From NCBI GenBank assembly GCA_900769905.1, contig CAAGIL010000170.1, forward strand, positions 40,910 to 104,909: a DNA stretch of 64,000 nucleotides, read 5' to 3'. The notes beneath the pieces were generated by a model. The model saw nothing but the letters and a program-made list of their open reading frames with translations, did no database searches and was not told the origin of the DNA. This document shows, in pieces, positions 44,375-58,586 of the stretch. The position numbers and the translations under genes are program-made. The stretch comes from Rikenellaceae bacterium. GTDB taxonomy: Bacteria; Bacteroidota; Bacteroidia; Bacteroidales; UBA932. The stretch's first letter is position 1; each line of letters starts with the position of its first letter.

Positions 44375-44405
44375 TTTTGTTTTTACATAAATATTGCTTA
44401 TCTTC
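44375..44405 (+). promoter_or_regulatory. DUF1015-recQ promoter (TTTG-N19-TATCTTCG)
   Basis: TTTG at 44375-44378, 19 bp, TATCTTCG at 44398-44405, 26 nt before the DUF1015 ATG. The exact spacing supports TTCG as a usable variant of the -7 box. Confidence 0.55.
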
Positions 44406-44431
44406 GGATATAATATTTATGTGATTCTGCT

Positions 44432-45676
44432 ATGGTACGAGTAAAACCCTTCGCGGCGCTTCGTCCGCCAAAGAATATTGTCACCGAAGTGGCAGCCCCT
44501 CCTTATGATGTGCTGAACTCAGAAGAGGCTGCTGCAATGGCAGGGGAAAAGTCCCTGCTCCACATTACAAAGCCTGAGATTGATTTCAATCCCATTCTCC
44601 CGGATCACGACCAAAGGGTTTATGACAGGGCAGTGCTGAACTTCCGCCGGTGGCGGGAGAACGGATGGCTAGTCAGGGACCCGAAGCCGTGCTACTATGT
44701 ATATTCGCAGACTATGGATGGACGTACCCAGTACGGGCTGGTGCTCTGCGCGCATACGGATGACTATTCCGGAGGCAAAATCAAGAAACACGAGCTCACC
44801 CGCAAGGACAAGGAGGACGACCGTATGATCCACGTGCGCATCCAGAACGCCAACATCGAACCGGTGTTCTTCGCATTCAAGGACAACGAAGTGCTGTCCG
44901 GGATCGTGGAGCGCAAGGTCAGGGAGGTGCCGGAGTACGGTTTCGTGGACGAGCACGGGTTCGGACACGAGCTCTGGGTGATAGACGACGATGCCGACAT
45001 CGACACCATTACCCGCACTTTCGGGGAGAATGTGGATGCCTTCTATGTGGCTGACGGCCACCATCGTACCGCTGCTGCGGCGCGGGTAGGTGCAGAGAAG
45101 AGGGCATCGAATCCGAATCATACCGGTGACGAGGAATACAACTTCTTCATGGCCGTATGCTTCCCTGAGAGCCAGCTCAAAATCATAGATTACAACCGCG
45201 TTGTCAAAGACTTGGCAGGCCTTTCCGACGAAGAGTTCCTGAAGGCTCTTGAGGAGGACTTCGTGGTTGAGGACAGGGGAGTGGAGATATACAGGCCTTG
45301 CGCCCTTCACAATTTCTCCCTCTATCTTTCCGGAAGGTGGTATTCCCTCACTGCAAAGGAGGGAAGATTCTCCGACAGCGATCCGGTGGAAGTGCTGGAC
45401 GTCACCGTGCTGTCCCGTCTTGTTCTCGACAAAATCCTGGGCATCAAGGACCTGCGTACGGATAAGAGAATAGATTTCGTGGGTGGTATCAGGGGACTCG
45501 GAGAGCTCTCCCGACGTGTGGATGAAGGAGAGATGAAGGCTGCATTCGCCCTATATCCTGTCTCCATGCGCCAGCTGACGGATATTGCTGACAGCGGTAT
45601 GATTATGCCGCCTAAGACTACCTGGTTTGAGCCTAAGCTCAGATCCGGACTTGCGATCCACACTTTGGACGACTGA
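44432..45676 (+). CDS. DUF1015 family protein
   Basis: 414 residues, COG4198/DUF1015. Conserved segments: VKPFAALRPPKNIVTEVAAPPYDVLN, YVYSQTMDGRTQYGLV, HELTRKDKEDDRMIHVRIQNANIEPVFFA, and YVADGHHRTAAAARVGAEKR. The last resembles the GHRR-type motif of the ParB/Srx fold, which also includes free-serine kinases (SerK, SbnI). In Bacteroidetes and other bacteria it is often beside serA/serC, as it nearly is here. A role in serine phosphate metabolism is therefore plausible but unproven. One nucleotide separates it from recQ. Confidence 0.85.
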   Translation: MVRVKPFAALRPPKNIVTEVAAPPYDVLNSEEAAAMAGEKSLLHITKPEIDFNPILPDHDQRVYDRAVLNFRRWRENGWLVRDPKPCYYVYSQTMDGRTQYGLVLCAHTDDYSGGKIKKHELTRKDKEDDRMIHVRIQNANIEPVFFAFKDNEVLSGIVERKVREVPEYGFVDEHGFGHELWVIDDDADIDTITRTFGENVDAFYVADGHHRTAAAARVGAEKRASNPNHTGDEEYNFFMAVCFPESQLKIIDYNRVVKDLAGLSDEEFLKALEEDFVVEDRGVEIYRPCALHNFSLYLSGRWYSLTAKEGRFSDSDPVEVLDVTVLSRLVLDKILGIKDLRTDKRIDFVGGIRGLGELSRRVDEGEMKAAFALYPVSMRQLTDIADSGMIMPPKTTWFEPKLRSGLAIHTLDD

Positions 45677-45677
45677 T

Positions 45678-47888
45678 ATGAATCGGGATTTGATTCGGAA
45701 GACACTCAAGGAGTTCTTCGGCTACGACACCTTCAAAGGCGATCAGGAAGAAGTAATCACCCACCTTCTCGGGGGCGGGGATGCCTTCGTGCTTATGCCT
45801 ACGGGAGGAGGCAAGTCCCTCTGCTATCAACTTCCTGCCCTGCTTTTGGAAGGCACCGCCATCGTAATTTCTCCTCTGATTGCCCTGATGAAGAATCAGG
45901 TTGACCTTATCAGGGGCTTCGATGCGGGCACTGGCAGCGTGGCCCACTTCCTGAATTCGTCCCTTTCCCGCCAGCAGATAGACGAGGTCCGTTCCGACCT
46001 GCTTGCCGGAAAGACCAGGCTCCTCTACGTTGCTCCCGAATCCCTTACCAAGGAAGAGAACGTCCAGATGCTCAAGGAGGTGAAGATTTCCTTCTATGCC
46101 GTTGACGAGGCCCACTGCATCTCCGAATGGGGCCACGACTTCAGACCTGAGTACCGACGCATCAGAGCACTGGTGGAGCAGATAGGAAGGGCCCCGATCA
46201 TTGCCCTCACCGCAACTGCCACCCCTAAGGTTCAGAGCGACATACTCAAGAATCTGGGCATCCAGGATGCGAGGGTGTTCAAATCCTCCTTCAACCGCCC
46301 TAACCTCTACTATGAAATAAGGGACAAGGTCGATGCCGAGAAGGACATCATACGCTTCATCAAGCAGAATCCCGGAAAATCCGGTATCATATATTGTCTC
46401 AGCCGCAAAAAGGTGGAGGAACTCGCGGAACTGCTCTGCATCAACGGAGTCCGCGCCCTGCCATACCACGCCGGACTGGATGCGAAGACCAGGGCGGAGA
46501 ACCAGGACCGTTTCCTCTCCGAGGACGTGGACGTGATAGTGGCCACCATAGCCTTCGGAATGGGTATAGACAAGCCGGACGTGCGCTTCGTCATACATTA
46601 CGACATCCCGAAGAGCATAGAAAGCTATTACCAGGAGACAGGACGTGCCGGACGCGACGGTATGGAAGGCAGATGCATAGCCTACTACAGCTACCGCGAC
46701 ATACAGAAACTCGAGAAGTTCATGCAGGGCAAGCCTGTTGCCGAACAGGAAATCAGCCGTCAGCTGCTGAGCGAAGTCACGGCATACGCGGAGTCGAGCC
46801 AGTGCCGCAGAAAGCTGCTGCTCAATTATTTCGGCGAAGATTATCCGCAATCGAACTGCCAGTGCTGCGACAACTGCATACATCCTAAGGAGACCTTCGA
46901 CGGCAGCGCTGAAATGAGCCTTGTCATACGGCTCATCGAGTCCCTGCCTGAGCATTTCAAGATAGACCATCTGGCTAACGTGCTTGCCGGTATTTCCAAC
47001 TCCATCATCAAGTCATACAAGCACGACCAGCTGGAATTTTTCGGAGCGGGAAACAAACATTCCGAAAAGTTCTGGAGTACAGTAATCCACCAGGGCCTGA
47101 TAGCCCGGCTCCTGGACAAGGAAATAGAGAGTTACGGCCTGATATACGTCACCGATGAGGGCCGGAAGTTCCTGGAGAACCCTTGGCCTCTCACCCTGGT
47201 TGAGGACAGGACCTTCTCTACGGGTGAGTCTGACGATGACGAGGATGAGGAAGGAAATGCCGCCGCGGCTGCACTTCGCGCCGGAGGAGGCGCAGGGGAC
47301 CCTGTGCTGCTTTCAATGCTGAAAGACCTGCGCAAGGACCTCTCCAAGCGCCTCAAGCTTCAGCCTTGGATCATCTTCGGCGACCCGTCCCTGGAGGAAA
47401 TGGCCACAGCCTATCCTATCAGTTTCGACGAACTGAAAAACTGTCAGGGAGTAGGCGAGGGCAAGGCGAAAAAGTTCGGCGAAGAGTTCATAAAGCTGAT
47501 ACGCAAGTATGTGGAGGAGAACGACATAATCCGCCCGGATGACTTCATACTCAAGTCCCCGCCAAACAAATCCGCCAACAAGGTCTTCATCATCCAGAGC
47601 ATAGACCGGCGCATGTCCCTGGAAGACATAGCTGATGCAAAGGGGCTGGAAATGGAGGAACTTCTCGGCGAGATAGAGGCCATAGTATCCAGCGGAATGA
47701 AACTCAATCTGGACTATTATATAGAGGAAAACCTCGACGAGGAAATAGTGGAGGAAATCTACGATTACTTCCGCAACGAGGCCACTTCGGACGATGTGCA
47801 ACAGGCCATGGATGCCCTTGGCCCGGACTATTACGAGAACGAAATCAGGCTCGTACGCCTGAAGTTCCTCTGCGAAAATGCCATATAA
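45678..47888 (+). CDS. recQ: ATP-dependent DNA helicase RecQ
   Basis: 3'-5' helicase in recombination and fork repair. About 736 residues. Walker A TGGGKS (42-47), DEAH at 143-146 followed by the aromatic-rich loop CISEWGHDFRPEY, motif VI ETGRAGRDG, then the RQC zinc site CRRKLLLNYFGEDYPQSNCQCCDNC, winged helix, and an HRDC domain (EEMATAYPISFDELKNCQGVGEGKAKKFG). A further C-terminal segment follows the HRDC, ending near 736, as in other long Bacteroidetes RecQ. Start at 45678, 1 nt after DUF1015; an earlier in-frame ATG lies inside that gene. Confidence 0.94.
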   Translation: MNRDLIRKTLKEFFGYDTFKGDQEEVITHLLGGGDAFVLMPTGGGKSLCYQLPALLLEGTAIVISPLIALMKNQVDLIRGFDAGTGSVAHFLNSSLSRQQIDEVRSDLLAGKTRLLYVAPESLTKEENVQMLKEVKISFYAVDEAHCISEWGHDFRPEYRRIRALVEQIGRAPIIALTATATPKVQSDILKNLGIQDARVFKSSFNRPNLYYEIRDKVDAEKDIIRFIKQNPGKSGIIYCLSRKKVEELAELLCINGVRALPYHAGLDAKTRAENQDRFLSEDVDVIVATIAFGMGIDKPDVRFVIHYDIPKSIESYYQETGRAGRDGMEGRCIAYYSYRDIQKLEKFMQGKPVAEQEISRQLLSEVTAYAESSQCRRKLLLNYFGEDYPQSNCQCCDNCIHPKETFDGSAEMSLVIRLIESLPEHFKIDHLANVLAGISNSIIKSYKHDQLEFFGAGNKHSEKFWSTVIHQGLIARLLDKEIESYGLIYVTDEGRKFLENPWPLTLVEDRTFSTGESDDDEDEEGNAAAAALRAGGGAGDPVLLSMLKDLRKDLSKRLKLQPWIIFGDPSLEEMATAYPISFDELKNCQGVGEGKAKKFGEEFIKLIRKYVEENDIIRPDDFILKSPPNKSANKVFIIQSIDRRMSLEDIADAKGLEMEELLGEIEAIVSSGMKLNLDYYIEENLDEEIVEEIYDYFRNEATSDDVQQAMDALGPDYYENEIRLVRLKFLCENAI

Positions 47889-47919
47889 TGGTATAACTTT
47901 CAGTAACTGATTTTATTTG

Positions 47920-49854
47920 ATGATACCACAGGAGACGGTCAATCTCATATTGGATACAGCACAAATCGCCGACGTTGTCGGCGATTACGTGACGCTGAAG
48001 CGTCGCGGGGCGAACTACGTCGCCTGCTGTCCCTTCCACAACGAGAAGACTCCCTCCTTCTACGTCTCCCCTGCCAAAGGCATATACAAGTGTTTCGGCT
48101 GCGGGAAATCGGGCTCTGCCGTAGGTTTCGTGATGGAGCAGGAGCACTGCTCCTACGTTGAGGCCCTGCGCTATCTTGCCCGTAAATACAATATCGAAGT
48201 CATCGAGGAGGAGCAGTCGGCTGAGGAAATCGCCAAACGCCAGTACAACGAGAGCCTGCTCCTGGTGATGGAGTTCGCCCAGAAATTCTACCGTGTGCAG
48301 CTCTCCACCCAGGAGGGCCGCTCGCTGGGTGAGGCTTATTTCCGCAGCAGGGGACTGGAAGACTCCACCGTGGAGCGCTTCGGCCTGGGCTGGGCACCTT
48401 CCGGCCGCACTGCCCTGGTGGATGCCGCCCTTGCTGCCGGCTACAAGCTCGAGTATCTCCTCGGCGCCGGGCTCGCCGTGCAGAGGGAAGACGGCAGCGT
48501 ACAGGACAAGTTCCGCGAGAGGGTGATGTTCCCAATACATTCGCTCAGCGGCAGAATCATTGCCTACAGCGGCCGCACCCTGCGCTCCGACAACCCCGCC
48601 AAGTACGTGAACTCCCCGGAAACGGAGATCTACATCAAGAGCCGCAACCTGCTCGGCATCTACTTTGCCAAGTCGGAGATTTCCCGGCTCGACAGGTGCA
48701 TACTGGTTGAGGGCAACATAGATATGGTGATGATGCACCAGCTGGGCATACGCAATGTCGTTGCTTCCTGCGGTACTTCGCTCACCGTGGAGCAGATACG
48801 CCTCATACACAAGTTCACCTCCAATGTCACCATAATGTATGACGGTGATTCGGCCGGAATACACGCCGCCCTGCGCGGCATCCCTATGGTGCTTGCGGAG
48901 GGTATGGACGTGCAGATCGTGCTGCTTCCGGATGGGGAGGACCCGGATTCCTACGCCCGCAGCCATACTCTCGGACAGGTGCAGGAGTACATTGACTCCA
49001 ACAGCCGCGACTTCATCACCTTCAAGTCCGACCTTCTGCTCTCGGAGGCTGCCGGCGACCCGCTCAAGAAAGCCCAGCTGATCAACGACATAGCCGACAC
49101 CATCGCCGCCATACCCGATCCGGTAAAACGTTCCACCTACGTGGATGATACGGCAATGAAGTTCGGCGTGGAGAGCTCCCTGCTTTTCCGCCGCATACAG
49201 CAGCAGCGCAAATCCCGCAGCAGCGAGGCCCCTCTGGCCAAAAGCGGCCCTGAGGAGACCCCCGCGGAAGCCTGGACAGAAGAGAACCGTACCCTCGCTC
49301 CTTCCGAGCGCGACCTTATCTCGCTGCTCCTGACTTACGGATGCGACGAACTCGAGTTTGAGAGCGATTCCGAGTTTTACGGGGGAGAGAATGCCCCGAA
49401 ACCTACGGTCGCCGACTTTATCCGGGATGCTCTTGAAAACGATGGCACGATAATGGCAAACAAGGCTTATGCTGCCACTTATGCGGCATATTTCGAGAAA
49501 TATGACGAAGGTCTGTCCGGGGATGAGATACTCAAATGCCTTATGGACTCCGTAGACAGGCAGGTGGCTGAAGTTGCGGCATCCCTGTCCACGCAGAAGT
49601 ATCTGATTACGATCAGGGACTTCGAGAAGTCGCTCACTACCCGTTCCTCCTGGCTCGTGACCCAGGTTCCCCGGGCGATATTGTGCTATGGGGAAAGCAT
49701 AATCAGGGACAGGATGGAGCAGCTCAAGCGTAAGATTGCCCAAAGCAAGGACGACATACAGTTGGACCTTATGCAGCAGATGCTCGCGCTACAGAATACC
49801 CAACGCAAGATAAAACAAAAGATAGGAAGAGAAAAAACCAAAGACAATGGATAA
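47920..49854 (+). CDS. dnaG: DNA primase
   Basis: Makes RNA primers for replication. 644 residues from the ATG at 47920. N-terminal CHC2 zinc finger: Cys37-x2-His40 and Cys58-x2-Cys61 ([26 protein letters not shown]). Catalytic core with [24 protein letters not shown] and Toprim motifs [12 protein letters not shown] and [14 protein letters not shown]. The C-terminal helicase-binding domain is divergent, helical and charged. The end overlaps metG by 8 nt, so primase and MetRS are cotranscribed. Confidence 0.95.
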   Translation: MIPQETVNLILDTAQIADVVGDYVTLKRRGANYVACCPFHNEKTPSFYVSPAKGIYKCFGCGKSGSAVGFVMEQEHCSYVEALRYLARKYNIEVIEEEQSAEEIAKRQYNESLLLVMEFAQKFYRVQLSTQEGRSLGEAYFRSRGLEDSTVERFGLGWAPSGRTALVDAALAAGYKLEYLLGAGLAVQREDGSVQDKFRERVMFPIHSLSGRIIAYSGRTLRSDNPAKYVNSPETEIYIKSRNLLGIYFAKSEISRLDRCILVEGNIDMVMMHQLGIRNVVASCGTSLTVEQIRLIHKFTSNVTIMYDGDSAGIHAALRGIPMVLAEGMDVQIVLLPDGEDPDSYARSHTLGQVQEYIDSNSRDFITFKSDLLLSEAAGDPLKKAQLINDIADTIAAIPDPVKRSTYVDDTAMKFGVESSLLFRRIQQQRKSRSSEAPLAKSGPEETPAEAWTEENRTLAPSERDLISLLLTYGCDELEFESDSEFYGGENAPKPTVADFIRDALENDGTIMANKAYAATYAAYFEKYDEGLSGDEILKCLMDSVDRQVAEVAASLSTQKYLITIRDFEKSLTTRSSWLVTQVPRAILCYGESIIRDRMEQLKRKIAQSKDDIQLDLMQQMLALQNTQRKIKQKIGREKTKDNG

Positions 49855-52009
49855 GCAATATAAAAGAACTCTGGTAACCTGTGCGTTGCCTTATGCGAAT
49901 GGCCCGGTACATATCGGGCACCTTGCCGGCGTTTATGTTCCGGCCGACATCTATGTGCGCTACCTCAGGCTGAAAGGTGAAGATGTGCTGTACATCTGCG
50001 GCTCGGATGAGCACGGCGTGCCTATCACCATCAAGGCAAGGCAGCAGGGCTGCACCCCTCAGGACATAGTTGACAAGTACAACAAGATTATCAAGGACTC
50101 ATTCTCGGGCCTGGGCATCAACTTCGACTACTACGGACGCACTTCTTCCGAAGTCCATGCGAAGAATGCATCCGCCTTCTTCAAGAAGCTCTACGACGAA
50201 GGCAAGTTCGTGACCAGGGAGAGCGAGCAATACTATGACCCGGAGGCCAAGACCTTCCTCGCCGACCGCTACATCGTGGGCACCTGCCCAAAGTGCGGAG
50301 CAGAGGGCGCTTACGGCGACCAGTGCGAGAAGTGCGGAAGCACTCTGAGCCCGGAGGAACTCATCAACCCGAAGAGCAAGCTAAGCGGAGCTGAACCCAT
50401 AAAGAAGAAGACCACCCACTGGTATCTGCCCCTGCAGGATTATGAGCCGTGGCTCAGGGAGTGGATACTTGAAGGCCATAAGGAATGGCGCAGCAACGTT
50501 TACGGCCAGGTGAAGAGCTGGCTCGACGGAGGCCTCCAGCCCCGTGCCGTGACCCGAGACCTGGACTGGGGTGTGCCGGTTCCGGTGGAGGGTGCCGAAG
50601 GCAAGGTGCTATACGTGTGGTTCGATGCCCCTATAGGCTATATCTCCAATACTCAGGAACTTCTCCCGAACGACTGGGAAAAATGGTGGAAGTCCGGGGA
50701 CACCAAACTCGTCCACTTCATAGGCAAGGACAATATCGTGTTCCACTGCATCGTGTTCCCTTCAATGCTCAAGGCATACGGGGACGGGTACATACTTCCG
50801 GAAAACGTGCCGGCAAATGAATTCCTGAACCTCGAAGGCAACAAGATCTCCACCTCCAAGGGCTGGGCAGTATGGGCGCACGAGTACCTGCGCGACTTCC
50901 CGGGAAAGGAGGATGTGATGCGCTACGTGCTCACCGCAAACGCGCCTGAGACCAAGGACAACGACTTCAGCTGGAAGGACTTCCAGCAGCGCAACAACAG
51001 CGAGCTGGTGGCAATTTTCGGCAACTTCGTCAACCGTGCCGTGGTGCTCACCCATAAGTATTTCGAAGGAAAGGTGCCTCCTTGCTCTTCCCTTCTCGAC
51101 ATAGACAAGGAAGTGCTTGCACAGATTCCTCAGCTCAAGGCTTCCATTGAAAAGAACATAGAAAACTACCGTTTCCGCGAGGCACTCAAGGATGCAATGT
51201 CCATCGCGCGCCTGGGGAACAAATACATCTCCGACACCGAACCTTGGAAGGTCGCCAAGACCGACCTGGACAGGGCTGCTACCATACTCAATATCTCCAT
51301 CCAGATCTGTGCGGACCTGGCAATCGCATTCGAGCCTTTCACCCCGTTTGCAGCTCAGAGGCTCCGCAATATGCTGGATGTATGCATGTGCACGGGCACA
51401 GACCACAAGGCTGACAGGGAAGGCGCAGCCCTCCACACCGTTCCTGCCGGAGAAGTCGCAGGCGAATGTCCGGGCAAGGGCAAGTGCGTATGCCTGAGTT
51501 GGGAAGTGTTGGGCCGTCCTACCATCATTCCTGCCGGTCACAAGCTTGGTGCTGCCGAGCTCCTCTTCGCCAAAATTGAGGACGAGCAGATTGATGCACA
51601 GCTCGCCAGACTGGATGCTCTCAGGGCAGAGCAGGAAGCCGCAGCCAAGGCTGAGGCTGCCGCCAGGGTGAGCCCTCAGAAGGAGGAGTGCAGCTTTGAG
51701 GATTTCGGGAAGATGGATATACGCACGGCGACCGTGCTTGCTGCCGAGAGGGTGCCCAAGACGGACAAACTCCTCAAGCTCAGCATAGATACAGGCATAG
51801 ACAAAAGGGTTATCGTGTCCGGCATAGCCGAGTACTACAGTCCTGAAGAGATGGTAGGAAAGCAGATTTGCATACTCGCCAATCTCAAGCCGCGCGTAAT
51901 CAAGGGAATAGAGAGTCGCGGAATGATACTTATGGCAAGGCAGAACGACGGCAAGATGCGTTTCATCACTCCTCAAGAAGCTTTGGTCAACGGGGCGGAA
52001 ATAGGTTAA
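49847..52009 (+). CDS. metG: Methionyl-tRNA synthetase
   Basis: 720 residues. HIGH at 22-25 ([11 protein letters not shown]), zinc knuckle [24 protein letters not shown] for KMSKS, and a C-terminal tRNA-binding (Trbp111-like) domain ([31 protein letters not shown]). Between the anticodon-binding helices and the linker there is an insertion at about 512-549 with five cysteines (CMC at 513-515, CPGKGKCVC at 541-549) that I do not recall from Bacteroides MetG. The start overlaps dnaG by 8 nt and the NtrX-like gene follows after 10 nt. Confidence 0.94.
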   Translation: MDKQYKRTLVTCALPYANGPVHIGHLAGVYVPADIYVRYLRLKGEDVLYICGSDEHGVPITIKARQQGCTPQDIVDKYNKIIKDSFSGLGINFDYYGRTSSEVHAKNASAFFKKLYDEGKFVTRESEQYYDPEAKTFLADRYIVGTCPKCGAEGAYGDQCEKCGSTLSPEELINPKSKLSGAEPIKKKTTHWYLPLQDYEPWLREWILEGHKEWRSNVYGQVKSWLDGGLQPRAVTRDLDWGVPVPVEGAEGKVLYVWFDAPIGYISNTQELLPNDWEKWWKSGDTKLVHFIGKDNIVFHCIVFPSMLKAYGDGYILPENVPANEFLNLEGNKISTSKGWAVWAHEYLRDFPGKEDVMRYVLTANAPETKDNDFSWKDFQQRNNSELVAIFGNFVNRAVVLTHKYFEGKVPPCSSLLDIDKEVLAQIPQLKASIEKNIENYRFREALKDAMSIARLGNKYISDTEPWKVAKTDLDRAATILNISIQICADLAIAFEPFTPFAAQRLRNMLDVCMCTGTDHKADREGAALHTVPAGEVAGECPGKGKCVCLSWEVLGRPTIIPAGHKLGAAELLFAKIEDEQIDAQLARLDALRAEQEAAAKAEAAARVSPQKEECSFEDFGKMDIRTATVLAAERVPKTDKLLKLSIDTGIDKRVIVSGIAEYYSPEEMVGKQICILANLKPRVIKGIESRGMILMARQNDGKMRFITPQEALVNGAEIG

Positions 52010-52019
52010 TTGACTGATT

Positions 52020-53165
52020 ATGAAGGTACTTATAGTAGATGACGAGAGGGCGATCAGAAACTCCCTGAAAGAGATACTCGGGGATGAAGGTTACGATGTG
52101 GACACCGCAGAAGACGGTGCCGCTGCCCTGGAAATGACTGCGAACGAGAAATATGACGTCATTTTCTGCGACATAAAGATGCCCAATATGGACGGTATCG
52201 AGGTCCTCGACACGATGATAAAGAACGGCATAGATGCAGCCATCGTGATGATTTCCGGCCACGGTGACATCAGCACGGCCGTCGAGTGCATAAAGAAGGG
52301 AGCCTTCGACTTCGTGGAGAAACCTCTCGACCTCAACCGAGTGCTCATTACAATCAAAAATGCCTCCGACCGCGTACACCTCACCACCCAGAACAAGGCT
52401 CTGCGCAAGAAGGTGTACGGTGCCGACATGATAGGCGAGTCTGCTCCGATGCGCCGCATACGCGAGATGATAGAGAAAGTGGCACCGACAGATGCCCGAG
52501 TGCTCATCACCGGCCCTAACGGATCCGGAAAGGAGCTCGTGGCAAGGAACCTGCACCAGCTCAGCAAGCGCAGTGCAATGCCTATGATTGAGGTCAATTG
52601 CGCCGCCATACCGGGTGAGCTTATCGAGAGCGAGCTTTTCGGCCACGAAAAGGGCTCTTTCACTTCTGCAATCAAACAGCATAAGGGAAAGTTCGAGCAG
52701 GCAGACGGCGGTACCCTTTTCCTCGATGAAATCGGTGACATGAGTCTGGCTGCCCAGGCCAAGGTGCTGCGCGTGCTTCAGGAGAGGAAACTTTCGCGAG
52801 TAGGTTCAGACAAGGATATTGAGGTGGATGTGCGCGTGATCGCGGCAACCAACAAGAATCTGGAGCAGGAAATCGAGAAAGGAAATTTCCGCGAGGACCT
52901 CTACCATCGTCTGAGCGTTATCCCTATCCGTGTCCCGTCCCTGGATGAGCGCAAGGATGACATCCCGCTGCTGATTGATTTCTTCCTCAAGAAATACAAC
53001 GACCAGAACAACTCGCGCTCCTTCTCCAAGGAGGCAGTGGAGCTGCTTATGCAGCGCTCCTGGCCAGGCAATATCCGTGAGCTGGACAACGTTGTCGACC
53101 GCCTGCTCATACTTGGGGATGAGGTGATTTCTGCCCAGAATGTCAAGGATTTTGTGAAGCTGTAG
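52020..53165 (+). CDS. NtrX-like response regulator with sigma-54-type AAA+ domain, no Fis HTH
   Basis: 381 residues. The receiver (VLIVDDERAIRNSL) has phospho-acceptor Asp51 (IFCDIKMPNMDG) and the Lys of FVEKP. The AAA+ domain has Walker A GPNGSGKE (about 165), TLFLDEIGDMSLAAQAKVLRVLQE, and NFREDLYHRLSVIPIRVPSL. The sigma-54-contact loop, normally GAFTGA, reads GSFTSA (212-217). The protein ends just after WPGNIRELDNVVDRLLI with no C-terminal DNA-binding domain. The kinase at 16511 is a candidate partner. It shares a transcript with metG. Confidence 0.88.
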   Translation: MKVLIVDDERAIRNSLKEILGDEGYDVDTAEDGAAALEMTANEKYDVIFCDIKMPNMDGIEVLDTMIKNGIDAAIVMISGHGDISTAVECIKKGAFDFVEKPLDLNRVLITIKNASDRVHLTTQNKALRKKVYGADMIGESAPMRRIREMIEKVAPTDARVLITGPNGSGKELVARNLHQLSKRSAMPMIEVNCAAIPGELIESELFGHEKGSFTSAIKQHKGKFEQADGGTLFLDEIGDMSLAAQAKVLRVLQERKLSRVGSDKDIEVDVRVIAATNKNLEQEIEKGNFREDLYHRLSVIPIRVPSLDERKDDIPLLIDFFLKKYNDQNNSRSFSKEAVELLMQRSWPGNIRELDNVVDRLLILGDEVISAQNVKDFVKL

Positions 53166-53172
53166 GTAATTT

Positions 53173-53203
53173 TTTGTTTGCGTTGCGAAAAGTGTTACCT
53201 TTG
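53173..53203 (+). promoter_or_regulatory. lacI-family gene promoter (TTTG-N19-TACCTTTG)
   Basis: TTTG at 53173-53176, 19 bp, TACCTTTG at 53196-53203, 22 nt before the ATG at 53226. Perfect consensus. Confidence 0.65.
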
Positions 53204-53225
53204 CGTGAACAAAATTATTAACGCA

Positions 53226-54233
53226 ATGAAAACGACTCTTTACGACATCGCAAAAAAGACAGGGTACTCCTTGACTACGATTTCCCGTGTCCTAAACGGC
53301 AAATCAGAGGAATATCGCATTTCTCAGGAGGCAACGGATTTGATTGTGGCAGAAGCAAGGCGCTGTAATTATATAATCAAATCCAACGCCCAGATTCTCA
53401 GACAGGCCAACAGCAAGACCATAGGTATCATGCTTCCTTCTGTCAGCAATCCTTTTTTTGCAGAACTTGCCGCTGTTATCGTAGATGAGGTCAAACGTCG
53501 CGGATACAATGCCATCGTCTCTGTAACGAATGAAGGTGAGGTTGATCAGGAGTCCTGCCTCTCCTCATTGATGGCGAGGGATGTGGAAGGCGTCATTGCG
53601 GCACCTTGCGGAAGCAATCAGAATCTTTTCTACAGTGTCAACAGGGATATGGCACCTGTTGTCCTCGTGGACAGGTTCTTCATTGATTCTAATATCTCCT
53701 ACATCAGTTCAAACAATATGGGAGGAGCTTTGGATGCGACAAGATATCTTATCAACAAAGGACACAAAAGAATAGTATGCATTCAGGGGGACCAGAACCT
53801 GATTACGAACAGAAAAAGGGTTGAGGGGTACAGGAAAGCTATGACTGAAGCCGGCCTGGAGGATAATATATCTGTTGTCGGGGATTCATTCTCTGTGCAA
53901 AACGGGTATTTCGAAACCAAGATGATTGTCGGTAACCGTTCCAATCTGCCGGATGCAATTTTTGCTCTCAGCTATACCACGGCTCTGGGAGTAATGAAGG
54001 CGCTTAAAGAAAGTAACATGACTGCCGGTAAGGACATATCTTTGATTTCTTTCGACGACAATATGAGCCTTGACTATATGCAGCCGGAAATAACGCGAGT
54101 TGCCCAGGCTGTAGATGAGATGGGAAAGTTTGCCGTTAAGGTACTGTTCGAGCAGATAGACAATCCTCAGACTGTAAGCCAGATAGAGTTGAATACCAAG
54201 ATCATTTACGGAGATTCGGTAGCAGAGCTATAA
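53226..54233 (+). CDS. LacI family transcriptional regulator
   Basis: 335 residues. N-terminal helix-turn-helix (TLYDIAKKTGYSLTTISRVLNGK) and hinge, followed by a periplasmic-binding-protein-like sensor (SKTIGIMLPSVSNPFFAELAAVIVDEVKRRGY; GVIAAPCGS; DRFFIDSNISYISSNNMGGALDATRYLINKGHKRIVCI; ISLISFDDN). It probably binds a sugar or related effector. No transport or catabolic gene adjoins it, so its target is unknown. Start at 53226 matches the family N-terminus; an earlier ATG lies in the promoter. Its base composition is visibly more AT-rich than its neighbours. Confidence 0.92.
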   Translation: MKTTLYDIAKKTGYSLTTISRVLNGKSEEYRISQEATDLIVAEARRCNYIIKSNAQILRQANSKTIGIMLPSVSNPFFAELAAVIVDEVKRRGYNAIVSVTNEGEVDQESCLSSLMARDVEGVIAAPCGSNQNLFYSVNRDMAPVVLVDRFFIDSNISYISSNNMGGALDATRYLINKGHKRIVCIQGDQNLITNRKRVEGYRKAMTEAGLEDNISVVGDSFSVQNGYFETKMIVGNRSNLPDAIFALSYTTALGVMKALKESNMTAGKDISLISFDDNMSLDYMQPEITRVAQAVDEMGKFAVKVLFEQIDNPQTVSQIELNTKIIYGDSVAEL

Positions 54234-54265
54234 GAATTTGCCATAGATGGTTTTATGAATAAAGA

Positions 54266-54292
54266 AGAGGACGGCCCGCCGGGTCGTCCTCT
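54266..54292. terminator. Hairpin between the convergent lacI-family gene and rpoC
   Basis: AGAGGACGGCCC (54266-54277), loop GCC, GGGTCGTCCTCT (54281-54292), 12 bp with one G-T pair. The T-tracts beside it are weak, so termination is likely but not certain. Confidence 0.6.
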
Positions 54293-54312
54293 CTTCAGTA
54301 TGTAGCCTGAGA

Positions 54313-58566
<4,254 letters not shown>

Positions 58567-58586
58567 ATTACTATACGTTCAAACAA

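Noticed and set aside
47845..49743. Long open frame (about 630 codons) on the minus strand opposite dnaG
   Set aside because: It mirrors the codon pattern of dnaG and its translation resembles no family. Long antisense frames are expected in G+C-rich genes.
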